From Bacteroidales bacterium UBA4621 (GTDB lineage: Bacteria > Bacteroidota > Bacteroidia > Bacteroidales > Paludibacteraceae), in the NCBI GenBank assembly GCA_002387325.1, contig DGIN01000025.1:1-11290 (forward strand): a stretch of DNA of 11,290 nucleotides. Reading direction: 5' to 3'. This document shows positions 1 to 7,136 of this stretch, piece after piece. How positions within the stretch are numbered: position 1 is the first letter of the stretch; each line of letters opens with the position of its first letter. The notes under the pieces are model-generated. The model had not been told where the DNA came from, made no database searches, and saw only the letters and a program-made list of their open reading frames with translations. The position numbers and the translations under genes are program-made.

Positions 1-1008
1 GCAGGCGATACCACAGACATTACTTCCGGATCGCTGGCTATCACGTATGCAGCACCCAACTACCATTTTGCCCTGAATGCCGTATGCGCCAACGGGCAGA
101 CCTACACTATGGATTTGGACTATGCCGCGGCAAAATTGCCTGCCGTAAACTATATGCTATACTATATGTTAGGCGATAACTATCCTCAGTATTGGCTCAT
201 CGAATTGAATGATGCACCGTTTGTTCCGACCGGCAATACCATTGATATTGTTATTCCGGGCATAAGTATCCTGACGGACAACACCGGCACGGACGGTTAC
301 TTTGAGATTACTGGCTATAATGCTCCCTACTACGTGGTATTGGATATCAACTCCAACCAAGTGGCTGGCACCTACGGCAAAGCGGATTTTGATTACAAGT
401 ATAGTGCCATTATTGATTACAGCACCGATGAAGGTATCGAGATTGCTCTGAAAGAATACGACAGCAATACGGCTACCGTCAGCGTAAAAGGCGATACAAC
501 CTTTGTAGAGGCTTCTGTAATGGGCAAAGACGGCAATATCTACCACATCACGATGAAGTATTACATCCCCACCCCGACACAGACCATTAACGTAACCCTC
601 CAAGGCGAAATGGACCCCTATACGTATGCCGACTACGGTCTTATCAAGTTTGATGCGGAAGACGATTCGTATATGCTCTCCCTGATTCTGCCAAGCAAGG
701 CAGGTACATACGCTTTCAGTGATATCACACTTATGAACTCCACATCGTACAGTTTCTTCGGCGACCTGAAGACCGGATATATCATTGAGATAGTGGACGC
801 TTCGCTGACTATGACCAGCACATACGCCATCACAGGCTATTTCATCAGCACCGACGCACGTAAGTTCAACCTGAAATTCTCCCTCTTGGGTACCGACCTC
901 GACAACACCAAAGCCGATGACGCAAAAGCACAGAAAGTGCTGCGCAACGGACAGTTGGTCATCATCAAGAACGGCGTGGAATACAACGCACTCGGTACAC
1001 AACTCTGA
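1..1008 (+). CDS. C-terminal part of a modular surface/secreted protein (5' end outside the window)
   Basis: The frame is open from base 1, so the gene begins upstream; 335 residues are visible. I do not recognise a named family. The sequence reads as repeated beta-rich modules. Two rather complete units run from about base 124 to 570 and 580 to 890, after the tail of a third unit at 1-123. Each pairs a segment such as YWLIEL or YGLIKF with a closing strand pair, where a Gly/Asp-rich turn precedes YTMDL, YHITM or FNLKF. It is rich in Tyr, Thr, Asp and Ala, with one Cys in the visible part, as expected of an exported protein. The last 24 residues (KVLRNGQLVIIKNGVEYN, then ALGTQL) resemble a short C-terminal tail I recall from many Bacteroidales surface proteins, possibly a sorting or anchoring signal. 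That role is inference. A signal peptide cannot be assessed. An antisense frame at 169-1002 is also open but looks like a shadow. Confidence 0.85.
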   Translation, partial: AGDTTDITSGSLAITYAAPNYHFALNAVCANGQTYTMDLDYAAAKLPAVNYMLYYMLGDNYPQYWLIELNDAPFVPTGNTIDIVIPGISILTDNTGTDGYFEITGYNAPYYVVLDINSNQVAGTYGKADFDYKYSAIIDYSTDEGIEIALKEYDSNTATVSVKGDTTFVEASVMGKDGNIYHITMKYYIPTPTQTINVTLQGEMDPYTYADYGLIKFDAEDDSYMLSLILPSKAGTYAFSDITLMNSTSYSFFGDLKTGYIIEIVDASLTMTSTYAITGYFISTDARKFNLKFSLLGTDLDNTKADDAKAQKVLRNGQLVIIKNGVEYNALGTQL

Positions 1009-1033
1009 TACTCCGCATTGTTAATCCCTGTTG

Positions 1034-1070
1034 GCAGGCTTCCGCATGAAGCGGAAGCCTGCTTCGTTTT
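1034..1070 (+). terminator. Rho-independent terminator after the surface-protein gene
   Basis: A perfect 12-bp stem (GCAGGCTTCCGC at 1034-1045 pairing with 1051-1062) encloses a 5-nt loop and is followed by TTCGTTTT. It starts 25 bp after the upstream stop codon and just before the kdsB promoter, so it separates the two units. Confidence 0.9.
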
Positions 1071-1085
1071 GTACACCGTTTATAA

Positions 1086-1117
1086 TTTGGATATTCCGGA
1101 AAAAAGTTGTACCTTTG
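1086..1117 (+). promoter_or_regulatory. Bacteroidetes-type promoter for the kdsB operon
   Basis: TTTG at 1086-1089 and TACCTTTG at 1110-1117 are 20 nt apart, a full match to the -33/-7 consensus of Bacteroidetes primary sigma factor promoters (TTTG, then TAnnTTTG). Transcription would begin near 1124, giving a leader of about 29 nt. Confidence 0.8.
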
Positions 1118-1152
1118 CACGCTTGTTACAGAAAGCGCAAACATATACTGCT

Positions 1153-1956
1153 ATGAAATTTATAGGAATCATACCGGCACGCTACGCCTCCACCCGCTTC
1201 CCCGGCAAACCATTGGCGGAGATATGCGGCAAGACGATGATACGCCGCGTGTACGAACAGACCGCCAAAGTGCTTGACACCGTACTGGTGGCTACCGACG
1301 ACGACCGCATATACGACCACGTTACCGCTTTCGGCGGCAAAGTGGTGATGACACGACCCGACCACAAATGCGGTACCGACCGTTGCCTGGAGGCATACCA
1401 ACTGATTACCAACCCGCTGTATCGCGAGCAGAACGATACCGACACGGTGATTATCAACATACAGGGCGACGAACCGTTTATACAACCCGAACAGATAGAA
1501 GCCATACAAGGATGCTTTCTGGAACCCAACGGCGATGCCAACGGCACGGAGATTGCCACATTGGTAAAACCGTTCACCACACAGGACACTTGGGCTGACC
1601 TCGAGAACCCGAACACGCCTAAGGTGGTTTTCTCGCAACAGACGCACGAAGCAATGCTTTTCTCGCGCAGCGTAATCCCCTATCTGCGCGGCGTGGACAA
1701 AGCCGACTGGCTCGCACAAGGCAAACACTACAAGCACATCGGCATGTATGCCTATCGGGCGGATATATTAGAGAAAATCACAAAGTTACCACAGTCGTCA
1801 GCCGAGTTGGCAGAAAGCCTGGAACAGTTGCGCTGGATAGAGAACGGGTTTCATATCCGCGTGGCGGTATGCGACATACAGACCGTAGGCATAGACACAC
1901 CAGCCGACTTGGAAAGGGCGATTGAGTACCTGAAACAAAGGGAATATATCGTGTGA
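1153..1956 (+). CDS. kdsB: 3-deoxy-manno-octulosonate cytidylyltransferase (CMP-KDO synthetase)
   Basis: The 267-residue cytosolic enzyme joins CTP and KDO to give CMP-KDO, the donor for the inner core of lipopolysaccharide. The N-terminal nucleotide-binding signature IIPARYASTRFPGKPL is at residues 6-21, GTDRCLEA at 74-81, and INIQGDEPFI at 101-110, with Asp106 the expected metal ligand. The C-terminal blocks HIGMYAYR and SLEQLRW are also typical. Length is close to the usual 245-260 residues. I chose ATG 1153 because homology starts there. The frame stays open up to a TTG at 1018, but those 45 codons run across the terminator and promoter. It is the first gene of a likely operon with deoD, 48 bp downstream, with no terminator between. 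Confidence 0.96.
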   Translation: MKFIGIIPARYASTRFPGKPLAEICGKTMIRRVYEQTAKVLDTVLVATDDDRIYDHVTAFGGKVVMTRPDHKCGTDRCLEAYQLITNPLYREQNDTDTVIINIQGDEPFIQPEQIEAIQGCFLEPNGDANGTEIATLVKPFTTQDTWADLENPNTPKVVFSQQTHEAMLFSRSVIPYLRGVDKADWLAQGKHYKHIGMYAYRADILEKITKLPQSSAELAESLEQLRWIENGFHIRVAVCDIQTVGIDTPADLERAIEYLKQREYIV

Positions 1957-2004
1957 CAGGACAAAGAACAAAGAATATGGTATAACCTCAGTAAAAAGAC
2001 AATT

Positions 2005-2712
2005 ATGAACAACACACCTACTCCCCATATCGGGGCAAAATTCGGCGACTTTGCCGAAACCGTGATTATGGCAGGCGATCCGCTGCGTGCCAAACTGATG
2101 GCAGAGAAATTTTTGGAGAACGCCGTACAAGTGAACAACGTACGCGGAATGCTCGCATATACAGGTACCCACAAAGGCAAGCGCGTGAGCGTGATGGGAC
2201 ACGGGATGGGTATCCCGTCAATAGGCATTTATAGTTACGAGTTGTATAATTTCTATGGCGTAAAGACGATTATCCGTGTCGGTTCGGCGGGCAGTCTGCA
2301 AAAAGACCTGCACATCGGCGACCTGGCTATCGCTATGGGGGCATGCACCAACTCGAACTACGCCTCGCAGTACGAACTGCCCGGCACTTACGCTCCGATT
2401 GCCGACTTCGACCTCTGCCGCCGTGCCGCCGAGTCCTGCGAGAAATTCGGCTACCACTACAAAGTGGGCAACGTGTTCTCGTCCGACACGTTCTATACCG
2501 AGAATGCGCACAACGACAAGTGGATCAATATGGGTGTGATGTGTGTGGAAATGGAGGCTCCCGCACTCTATATGAATGCGGCTCGCAGCGGAAACAAAGC
2601 ATTGGTTATCTGCACTATAAGCGACCATCTCATCACGGGCGAAGTAACTACCGCCGAGGAGCGACAGAACAACTTTACCCACATGATGGATGTGGCATTC
2701 TCGCTTGTATGA
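2005..2712 (+). CDS. deoD: Purine nucleoside phosphorylase, DeoD type
   Basis: The 235-residue cytosolic enzyme splits purine (deoxy)nucleosides with phosphate into base and (deoxy)ribose-1-phosphate for salvage; the family is hexameric. It aligns along its whole length with my memory of E. coli DeoD (239 residues). Landmarks are the phosphate-binding GDPLRAK at residues 24-30, VNNVRGML at 43-50, VSVMGHGMGIPS at 61-72, RVGSAGS at 91-97, the ribose/base site VEMEA at 181-185, and SDH at 206-208 with catalytic Asp207. The start ATG matches the family N-terminus. No promoter motif was found in the 48-bp gap after kdsB, so co-transcription is likely. Its stop overlaps the next start (ATGA), implying translational coupling to an envelope protein with no obvious link to purine salvage. 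Confidence 0.96.
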   Translation: MNNTPTPHIGAKFGDFAETVIMAGDPLRAKLMAEKFLENAVQVNNVRGMLAYTGTHKGKRVSVMGHGMGIPSIGIYSYELYNFYGVKTIIRVGSAGSLQKDLHIGDLAIAMGACTNSNYASQYELPGTYAPIADFDLCRRAAESCEKFGYHYKVGNVFSSDTFYTENAHNDKWINMGVMCVEMEAPALYMNAARSGNKALVICTISDHLITGEVTTAEERQNNFTHMMDVAFSLV

Positions 2713-3458
2713 GCAGAAAGCCGCTGCTGATACTTTTCCTGCTGCTGCCCTTGTGCCTCCATGCACAAGAGCAGCAGTCGGAGTTTTCCACCAAAGAGGA
2801 TAAAGGAGAGGAAAAAAACTCGCGCAACCGCCTTTTTACCGGTTTCTCGGGCGGAATGATGCTGCATATGGGCTACGCCTTTGCCCAATCGCCCGACGAG
2901 TTGTTCCGCAACCCGTCGCTGATGACCGACAAAAACCTGCCCAAGAGCGGCGTAACAATGGGAATAGGCGGAGCATTGCGCATACACCTGCGGGATTGTA
3001 TCCATATCGGCTCCGAAGGGTTTGTCAGCACAATGCCGCTGATGAAAACTGGCAGCCAAGTGCGTACCGGATACGGCGGTATCCTGTGCGATTATTACGG
3101 TCATTGGGGAAAGAGAGTGCGTCCGCTGGCGGGAATAACCGTGGGAGGAGGCAGTACAAGCCGACTGTATGTACCGTATGACGAGGAGATAGTAACGGGC
3201 AAAGAGGACAAATATGGGCAGACCACGGAGTACAATGCCTCTTACACCAAAACACCGTTTTTTATGCTTGACCCGTATGTCGGGTTGGAGATTTCGCTCA
3301 ACAACCATATCTCGCTGCTCACACGGATAGACTGGGTGCTGCCTTTCGGGGCGAAAGGCTCGAAACTGAGCAACCAAGACGTATCATGGCGCAACTATGT
3401 CGCCCCCGCAGGACCGAGACTGTATATAGGGTTTATGTTCGGACACATACAGAGATAA
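2709..3458 (+). CDS. Exported outer-membrane beta-barrel-like protein, function unknown
   Basis: This is a 249-residue protein. It begins with a clear signal peptide (MSRKPL, then a Leu-rich core, with likely cleavage around residue 19-20 after LHA). A short charged linker rich in Glu, Lys and Ser follows (about residues 20-40). The rest alternates Gly/aromatic strands and polar turns and ends in YIGFMFGHIQR, as in small Bacteroidales outer-membrane barrels. No enzymatic motif is visible. The ATG overlaps the deoD stop by 4 bp (ATGA); the same frame extends upstream through deoD to 2343, but that part is a shadow. The stop codon TAA is also the first three bases of the heptamer array that follows. 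The outer-membrane location is inferred from composition; the function is unknown. Confidence 0.85.
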   Translation: MSRKPLLILFLLLPLCLHAQEQQSEFSTKEDKGEEKNSRNRLFTGFSGGMMLHMGYAFAQSPDELFRNPSLMTDKNLPKSGVTMGIGGALRIHLRDCIHIGSEGFVSTMPLMKTGSQVRTGYGGILCDYYGHWGKRVRPLAGITVGGGSTSRLYVPYDEEIVTGKEDKYGQTTEYNASYTKTPFFMLDPYVGLEISLNNHISLLTRIDWVLPFGAKGSKLSNQDVSWRNYVAPAGPRLYIGFMFGHIQR

Positions 3459-3495
3459 TTTGTAATTTGTAATTTGTAATTTGTAATTTGTAATT
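3456..3495. repeat. Heptanucleotide tandem repeat, TAATTTG x5 plus TAATT
   Basis: Five exact head-to-tail copies of TAATTTG (3456-3490) and a partial sixth (3491-3495). The array begins on the stop codon of the preceding gene and fills most of the 50-bp gap before yidC. The units resemble the -7 box TAnnTTTG shortened by one base. A TTTG ending at 3462 and the TAATTTG at 3484 are 21 nt apart, so a weak promoter is possible but unproven. Confidence 0.97.
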
Positions 3496-3508
3496 AATAT
3501 ACTAATAA

Positions 3509-5428
3509 ATGGATAAAAATACTTGGATTGGCTTTCTATTGATAGCCTTGATTATCATCGGTTTCTCGTGGATCGGCCGCCCGTCGAAAGAGGAACTGGC
3601 AGAGCGTCAGCGCATACACGACAGTATTGCGCTGGCACAACAAATGGAGCAGGAAGCACAGTTACTCTCCGACCAAATAATCGCCCAACTGCAAGCGGAC
3701 TCGGTTCACCAAAGTGATTCAGTTAAAACCGAAAACCTGCAACAACAACTGCAAGCCACCTACGGTGCATTTGCCGTATCGGCACAAGGCGAGAACAAAG
3801 CCACCATACTCGAAAACGGGAAAATACGCCTCTATATAGACAGCAAAGGCGGACGTATCGCACGTGCGGAACTGAAAGAATACAAAGCGTATGGCGATAG
3901 CGTGAACCCGCTATGCCTGTTCCGTGCCGATGAGGCAAAGCAGAGTTTTACCCTTATCACGGCAAACAACCGTATTCTGCAAACCGCCAATCTGTATTTT
4001 GAGCCGATTGAGCCGGAAATCGGGACGCTTATTATGCGTCTGCATACCGACCGGAAAGACGCCTATCTGGACTTTGTCTATACTATCACAGAAGACGATT
4101 ATATGGTGCGGATGGCTATTCAGCCGCACAACATGCAATCGGTGCTGGCGCAGAACGTGAACTCGCTTGAGATGCACTGGCAGCAACTCATTCCGCAACA
4201 GGAGCGCGGACGCAAGTTTGAGGAACGCTATGCGCAACTGCAATATATGCTCTTCGACGGCGATATGGAAAAACTATCCGAGAGCAAGCACGACAGCAAG
4301 AAAGAGAATGCCAAAGTGCGTTGGATCGGCTACAAAGACCAGTTCTTCTCCACGGTGATGATTGCCGATGATGCGTTCACCTCATCGGTCTTCGAATCCA
4401 CACCGCAAGACAAGCACAGCCGATATATCAAAGAATACAGCACCACAACGGGCGTTGCATTTGATGTAACCGGGCAAAAAGAGACGGCTTTCCGTTATTT
4501 CTTCGGTCCGAACCACTACAACACCCTCAAAGCCTACGACAAAGATGTAGACAAAGCCGACCGCCTGCACCTGCAGGAACTGGTTCCGCTGGGTTGGAAA
4601 GTGGTCAGTTGGATTGACAAGATTCTGGTCATTCCGATGTTTGACCTTTTCACTTCATGGGGCTTGCACATCGGCGTGGTTATCCTGCTGATGACCTTGG
4701 TTATCAAACTGATCATCCTTCCGTTTGTGTTCGCTTCGTACAAATCAAGTGCCAAAATGCGTGTGCTCAAACCGCAGTTGGACGAGATTAACGCCAAGTA
4801 TCCGCCCGAGAAGATGCAGGAGCGCCAGCAGGCGACGATGGCACTCTATCAACGTGCAGGCGTCAGTCCCATGTCGGGCTGCTTGCCGATGTTGTTCCAG
4901 TTCCCGATCGTGATGGCGATGTTCTGGTTCTTCCCGACGGCTATCGAGTTGCGCGGCAAATCGTTCCTATGGGCGGACGACCTCTCTACGTATGACACCA
5001 TCATCTCGTGGGGAACGAACATCCCGCTGTTGGGAGACCACTTGAGCCTTTTCTGCCTCTTGATGACCATTACCAACTTTGTCTATACCTACATCACCAT
5101 GCAGACGCAATCCACCGACCCGAGTATGAAGTTCATGAAATGGATGATGTACCTGATGCCGCTGATGTTCCTCTTTGTCTTCAACGACTACGCTGCCGGT
5201 CTGAGTTACTACTACCTGCTGTCACTGTTCTTCACTATCCTGCAAACGATGATTTTCCGCTGGACTATCAACGACAAGAAACTGCTGGCGCAGATGGAGG
5301 CTAACGCCAAGAAAAAAGGCAGCGGACAGAAGAAATCCGGATTTATGGAACGCTTGGAGAAGATGCAGCGCGAGCAGCAACGTATGGCACGCGAGAACGC
5401 CAAAGCACAAGCAAAAAAAATGCGATGA
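3509..5428 (+). CDS. yidC: Membrane protein insertase YidC (Oxa1 family)
   Basis: This 639-residue inner-membrane insertase places membrane proteins in the bilayer, alone or with SecYEG. An N-terminal membrane segment is at about residues 5-23, then a Gln-rich, probably coiled stretch (28-85). The large periplasmic beta domain spans about 88-365. The conserved Oxa1 core (375-590) holds further membrane segments: 385-408, around 455-475, 511-530 and 547-583. The core has SSAKMRVLKPQ at 413-423 and the loop GVSPMSGCLPMLFQFPI at 451-467. The groove position that is Arg366 in E. coli appears to be Lys400 here, keeping the positive charge. The C-terminal tail (about 590-639) is strongly basic, as in YidCs that contact the ribosome. 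ATG 3509 is the family start. The stop overlaps the next gene's ATG by 4 bp. Confidence 0.97.
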   Translation: MDKNTWIGFLLIALIIIGFSWIGRPSKEELAERQRIHDSIALAQQMEQEAQLLSDQIIAQLQADSVHQSDSVKTENLQQQLQATYGAFAVSAQGENKATILENGKIRLYIDSKGGRIARAELKEYKAYGDSVNPLCLFRADEAKQSFTLITANNRILQTANLYFEPIEPEIGTLIMRLHTDRKDAYLDFVYTITEDDYMVRMAIQPHNMQSVLAQNVNSLEMHWQQLIPQQERGRKFEERYAQLQYMLFDGDMEKLSESKHDSKKENAKVRWIGYKDQFFSTVMIADDAFTSSVFESTPQDKHSRYIKEYSTTTGVAFDVTGQKETAFRYFFGPNHYNTLKAYDKDVDKADRLHLQELVPLGWKVVSWIDKILVIPMFDLFTSWGLHIGVVILLMTLVIKLIILPFVFASYKSSAKMRVLKPQLDEINAKYPPEKMQERQQATMALYQRAGVSPMSGCLPMLFQFPIVMAMFWFFPTAIELRGKSFLWADDLSTYDTIISWGTNIPLLGDHLSLFCLLMTITNFVYTYITMQTQSTDPSMKFMKWMMYLMPLMFLFVFNDYAAGLSYYYLLSLFFTILQTMIFRWTINDKKLLAQMEANAKKKGSGQKKSGFMERLEKMQREQQRMARENAKAQAKKMR

Positions 5429-6171
5429 AACATCTGCTTATACTCACAGCCCTTTGCTCGTTGAGCATAGGGCTGTTTGCTGAAAAAACGGTATCCGACA
5501 CCGGTCTTGCAGCGGACGTCAATGCTATCTCCGACACCACAGAGGGCAAGTCCCGCTATACATTTGGCGATTTCTTTGACGCACTTGATCTGCCGACTGT
5601 ATTGGGCGTCGGTATCACACCCAACGGCATAGAGGGAGCAACGTTCAACTCTTCTATGCGTCTCGGCTGGCGACACCACAAGAGTTACGGCACGTTTGCT
5701 TTTATTTCGTTTGACACACATAGCAACACCTATGACTCGCTGTGTGTTGCAGGTACCAACGTCCGCACGGGTGAGGTATGGTACTACGAGATAGGTATGG
5801 GCGTGGGGTATCGAATCCCGATCGTAAAAGACCTCCGTGCGTTCTACGAGAAGCCGTATTTCAACCATTGGGATTTCTTTGTCTCGGTCGAACCGGGCGT
5901 GTCTATTCCGTATGTCAAGACGGTTGTACCGTTAGACGGAACAGGCGAAGCATATCAACTGAAAGACCGGTTTTCTGCAGTTCCTACCCTACGTTTTGCC
6001 GCAGGCGTGGAATGGTTCATTGTACATAATTTCGGGGTCTTTGCCGAAGCAGCCTATATACAACACCTTACTCCGACTATTATAGAGCAGGCAGCCATCG
6101 ACCATGGTCGTATCAAAACCCCGTCAGGACCGATAGTACTGTCCATAGGATTATCCCTTTTCTTCAACTAA
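5425..6171 (+). CDS. Exported outer-membrane beta-barrel-like protein, function unknown
   Basis: This 248-residue protein starts with a signal peptide (MKHLLILTALCSLSIGLFA, cleavage near residue 19-20) and a short polar linker. Amphipathic strands with frequent Gly, Tyr and Phe follow, ending in PIVLSIGLSLFFN. The terminal Phe-Phe-Asn is compatible with barrel assembly, since an aromatic residue near the C-terminus is the usual signal. Segments such as EIGMGVGYRIPI and VEPGVSIPYV recall generic outer-membrane barrels of Bacteroidales. I do not recognise a specific family. Its ATG overlaps the yidC stop (ATGA), so it is probably translated by coupling from the yidC message and ends at the hairpin at 6201-6240. 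A role needing YidC is not implied, as barrel proteins are assembled by the BAM machinery. Confidence 0.85.
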   Translation: MKHLLILTALCSLSIGLFAEKTVSDTGLAADVNAISDTTEGKSRYTFGDFFDALDLPTVLGVGITPNGIEGATFNSSMRLGWRHHKSYGTFAFISFDTHSNTYDSLCVAGTNVRTGEVWYYEIGMGVGYRIPIVKDLRAFYEKPYFNHWDFFVSVEPGVSIPYVKTVVPLDGTGEAYQLKDRFSAVPTLRFAAGVEWFIVHNFGVFAEAAYIQHLTPTIIEQAAIDHGRIKTPSGPIVLSIGLSLFFN

Positions 6172-6188
6172 ATAATTATTTCGAAGCA

Positions 6189-6713
6189 TTACAAAAAGTA
6201 AAATACTTGCTGCTGTTCCAATAGCAGCAAGTATTTTTTTGCTTCGATACCACCGCCATAGCCCGTGAGCGACCCGTCGCTGCCAATCACCCTGTGGCAT
6301 GGTACAAAGATAGAAATCGCATTCGCACCGTTGGCATTCGCTACCGCCCGCACCGCTTTGGGCACTCCTGTCCGCACCGCCATTTCCCCATACGAAACCG
6401 TCTCGCCGTACGGGATACGCAGCAGATCGTTCCACACTTTCTTTTGAAAATCCGTCCCCACAAACAGCAACGGCACATCAAATACTGTCCGTTTACCCGC
6501 AAAGTATTCATCCAATTGCAGAGCAGCCTGCCTGATTACATCGGATGTACCCTCTTGCATTTCAGTGTGCAGCAGACGCAACAGCCGCCTGTTCACCGTC
6601 TCTCTGTGTTGCTCCACCTGCCAATCGCACAAACAGAGCCGTCCGCCATACGACCCCAAAAGCAGTTCCCCGCAAGGGGAATGATAGAATTGCCAACTTA
6701 TTTTCCGTTCCAT
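6189..6713 (-). CDS. ogt: Methylated-DNA--protein-cysteine S-methyltransferase (O6-alkylguanine repair)
   Basis: This 174-residue protein removes alkyl groups from O6 of guanine in DNA onto its own cysteine, in a single suicidal transfer. The C-terminal catalytic domain is complete. It has DFQKKVWNDLLRIPYGET at residues 88-105, the recognition-helix region MAVRTGVPKAVRAVANANGA (111-130) with its Arg finger, and the active site PCHRVIG with Cys139. The shorter N-terminal domain fits the Ogt/MGMT type without an Ada regulatory domain. I chose ATG 6713 because it begins the usual start, a few residues before YHSPCGELLLG. In-frame ATG 6752 and GTG 6773 lie closer to the promoter and could be used. 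The last 15 codons are read through a terminator hairpin, giving an odd tail (LLLLEQQQVFYFL) beyond the conserved core. It converges with the yidC operon. Confidence 0.94.
   Translation of the reverse strand: MERKISWQFYHSPCGELLLGSYGGRLCLCDWQVEQHRETVNRRLLRLLHTEMQEGTSDVIRQAALQLDEYFAGKRTVFDVPLLFVGTDFQKKVWNDLLRIPYGETVSYGEMAVRTGVPKAVRAVANANGANAISIFVPCHRVIGSDGSLTGYGGGIEAKKYLLLLEQQQVFYFL
6201..6240 (+). terminator. Terminator hairpin between convergent operons
   Basis: A perfect 14-bp stem (AAATACTTGCTGCT at 6201-6214 with 6223-6236) has an 8-nt loop and a run of seven T at 6234-6240, a strong plus-strand terminator. On the minus strand the hairpin is followed by TACTTTTTG, a weaker U-tract, so it may work both ways. 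It lies inside the last codons of ogt on the minus strand. Confidence 0.9.
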
Positions 6714-6792
6714 AGCCGTATGTTTCTGTAGATTTTTGTAGCGGATTTTCATTGTTTTTGCTTTCTTTTGCACTGCGGAATGCCATTAAACA

Positions 6793-6822
6793 CAAAGTAA
6801 GAACAAGAAAAAATACCCGCAA
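6793..6822 (-). promoter_or_regulatory. Probable promoter for ogt
   Basis: Read on the minus strand, TTG (6822-6820), 19 nt, then TTACTTTG (6800-6793) matches the Bacteroidetes promoter pattern with one mismatch in the -7 box. The start of transcription would be near 6786. The leader is about 70 nt if ATG 6713 is used, or about 35 nt if ATG 6752 is used. Confidence 0.5.
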
Positions 6823-7046
6823 TACAACGGAATAGATATAAAAAGTGCCGTACAGCATCTTGCTCGAGAAAACTCCTAATAATAGGATTTGAGGTGTGCC
6901 CTTTCCTTTGTAATCCGACCACCTCCACCGCTCTCCGACTTGCATCGGGTCATCGCAGGCGAGTATCGGCACGCCATCGGTCAGGCATTGACCCCGGTTG
7001 ATTTGATTTGTTGAGTTTTCCGGTCTCTGTGCTGTACGGCACTGAT

Positions 7047-7081
7047 TCTATGCATAATGCACAATGCGTAATGCATAATTA
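7047..7081. repeat. Imperfect heptanucleotide array, consensus NNAATGC
   Basis: Units of exactly 7 bp: TCTATGC, ATAATGC, ACAATGC, GTAATGC, ATAATTA. The copies also form an imperfect inverted repeat, since ATGCATAATGCA is mirrored by TGCGTAATGCAT with two mismatches. It shares the 7-bp period and AAT core with the TAATTTG array at 3456-3495. Confidence 0.85.
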
Positions 7082-7112
7082 TTTCTTTTATTTCTTTTAT
7101 TTCCTTTATTTC
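7082..7112. repeat. Nonanucleotide tandem repeat, TTTCTTTTA x3.4
   Basis: Copies at 7082-7090 and 7091-7099 are identical, 7100-7108 differs by one base, and TTTC begins a fourth. It directly abuts the heptamer array. It is a pyrimidine tract on the plus strand and purine-rich on the transcribed minus strand. Confidence 0.9.
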
Positions 7113-7115
7113 TCT

Positions 7116-7136
7116 CGCACCGCGGCAGCGTGTGCG
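7116..7136 (-). terminator. GC-rich hairpin after the FadL-like gene, possible 3' end structure
   Basis: CGCAC CGC (7116-7123) pairs with GCG T GTGCG (7128-7136) around a GGCA loop, with one bulged T. It lies 21 bp beyond the stop codon of the minus-strand operon. On the minus strand the hairpin is followed by a purine-rich tract, not a run of T, so an intrinsic terminator is doubtful; an mRNA-protecting stem is equally possible. Confidence 0.4.

Noticed and set aside
169..1002. Long open frame on the minus strand (277 codons) opposite the surface-protein gene
   Set aside because: Its translation is Cys/His/Val-rich with no family resemblance, while the plus strand shows repeated modules and a terminator right after its stop. 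It is an antisense shadow.
1018..1152. 45-codon upstream extension of kdsB from a TTG
   Set aside because: It runs through a perfect terminator hairpin and a consensus promoter, and KdsB homology starts exactly at ATG 1153.
2343..2708. Upstream extension of the first barrel-protein frame into deoD
   Set aside because: It overlaps conserved deoD codons in another frame; the signal peptide begins at ATG 2709.
3456..3495. CRISPR-like or phase-variable invertible element
   Set aside because: Direct 7-bp copies without spacers or inverted ends; it is a simple tandem repeat.
4400..4402. Possibility that YidC is inactive because the groove Arg is replaced
   Set aside because: The aligned position near residue 400 is Lys, which keeps the positive charge, and all other core motifs are intact. 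The exact coordinate of this codon is 4706-4708; the range given only marks the gene.
6562..6972. 136-codon minus-strand frame upstream of and overlapping ogt
   Set aside because: It overlaps the well-supported ogt gene, starts with GTG without a promoter, and the protein matches nothing I know. A remnant of an older gene in its first part cannot be excluded.
7029..7042. 14-bp imperfect palindrome GTGCTGTACGGCAC
   Set aside because: Only 12 of 14 positions are symmetric and no promoter is positioned near it; a chance match is likely.
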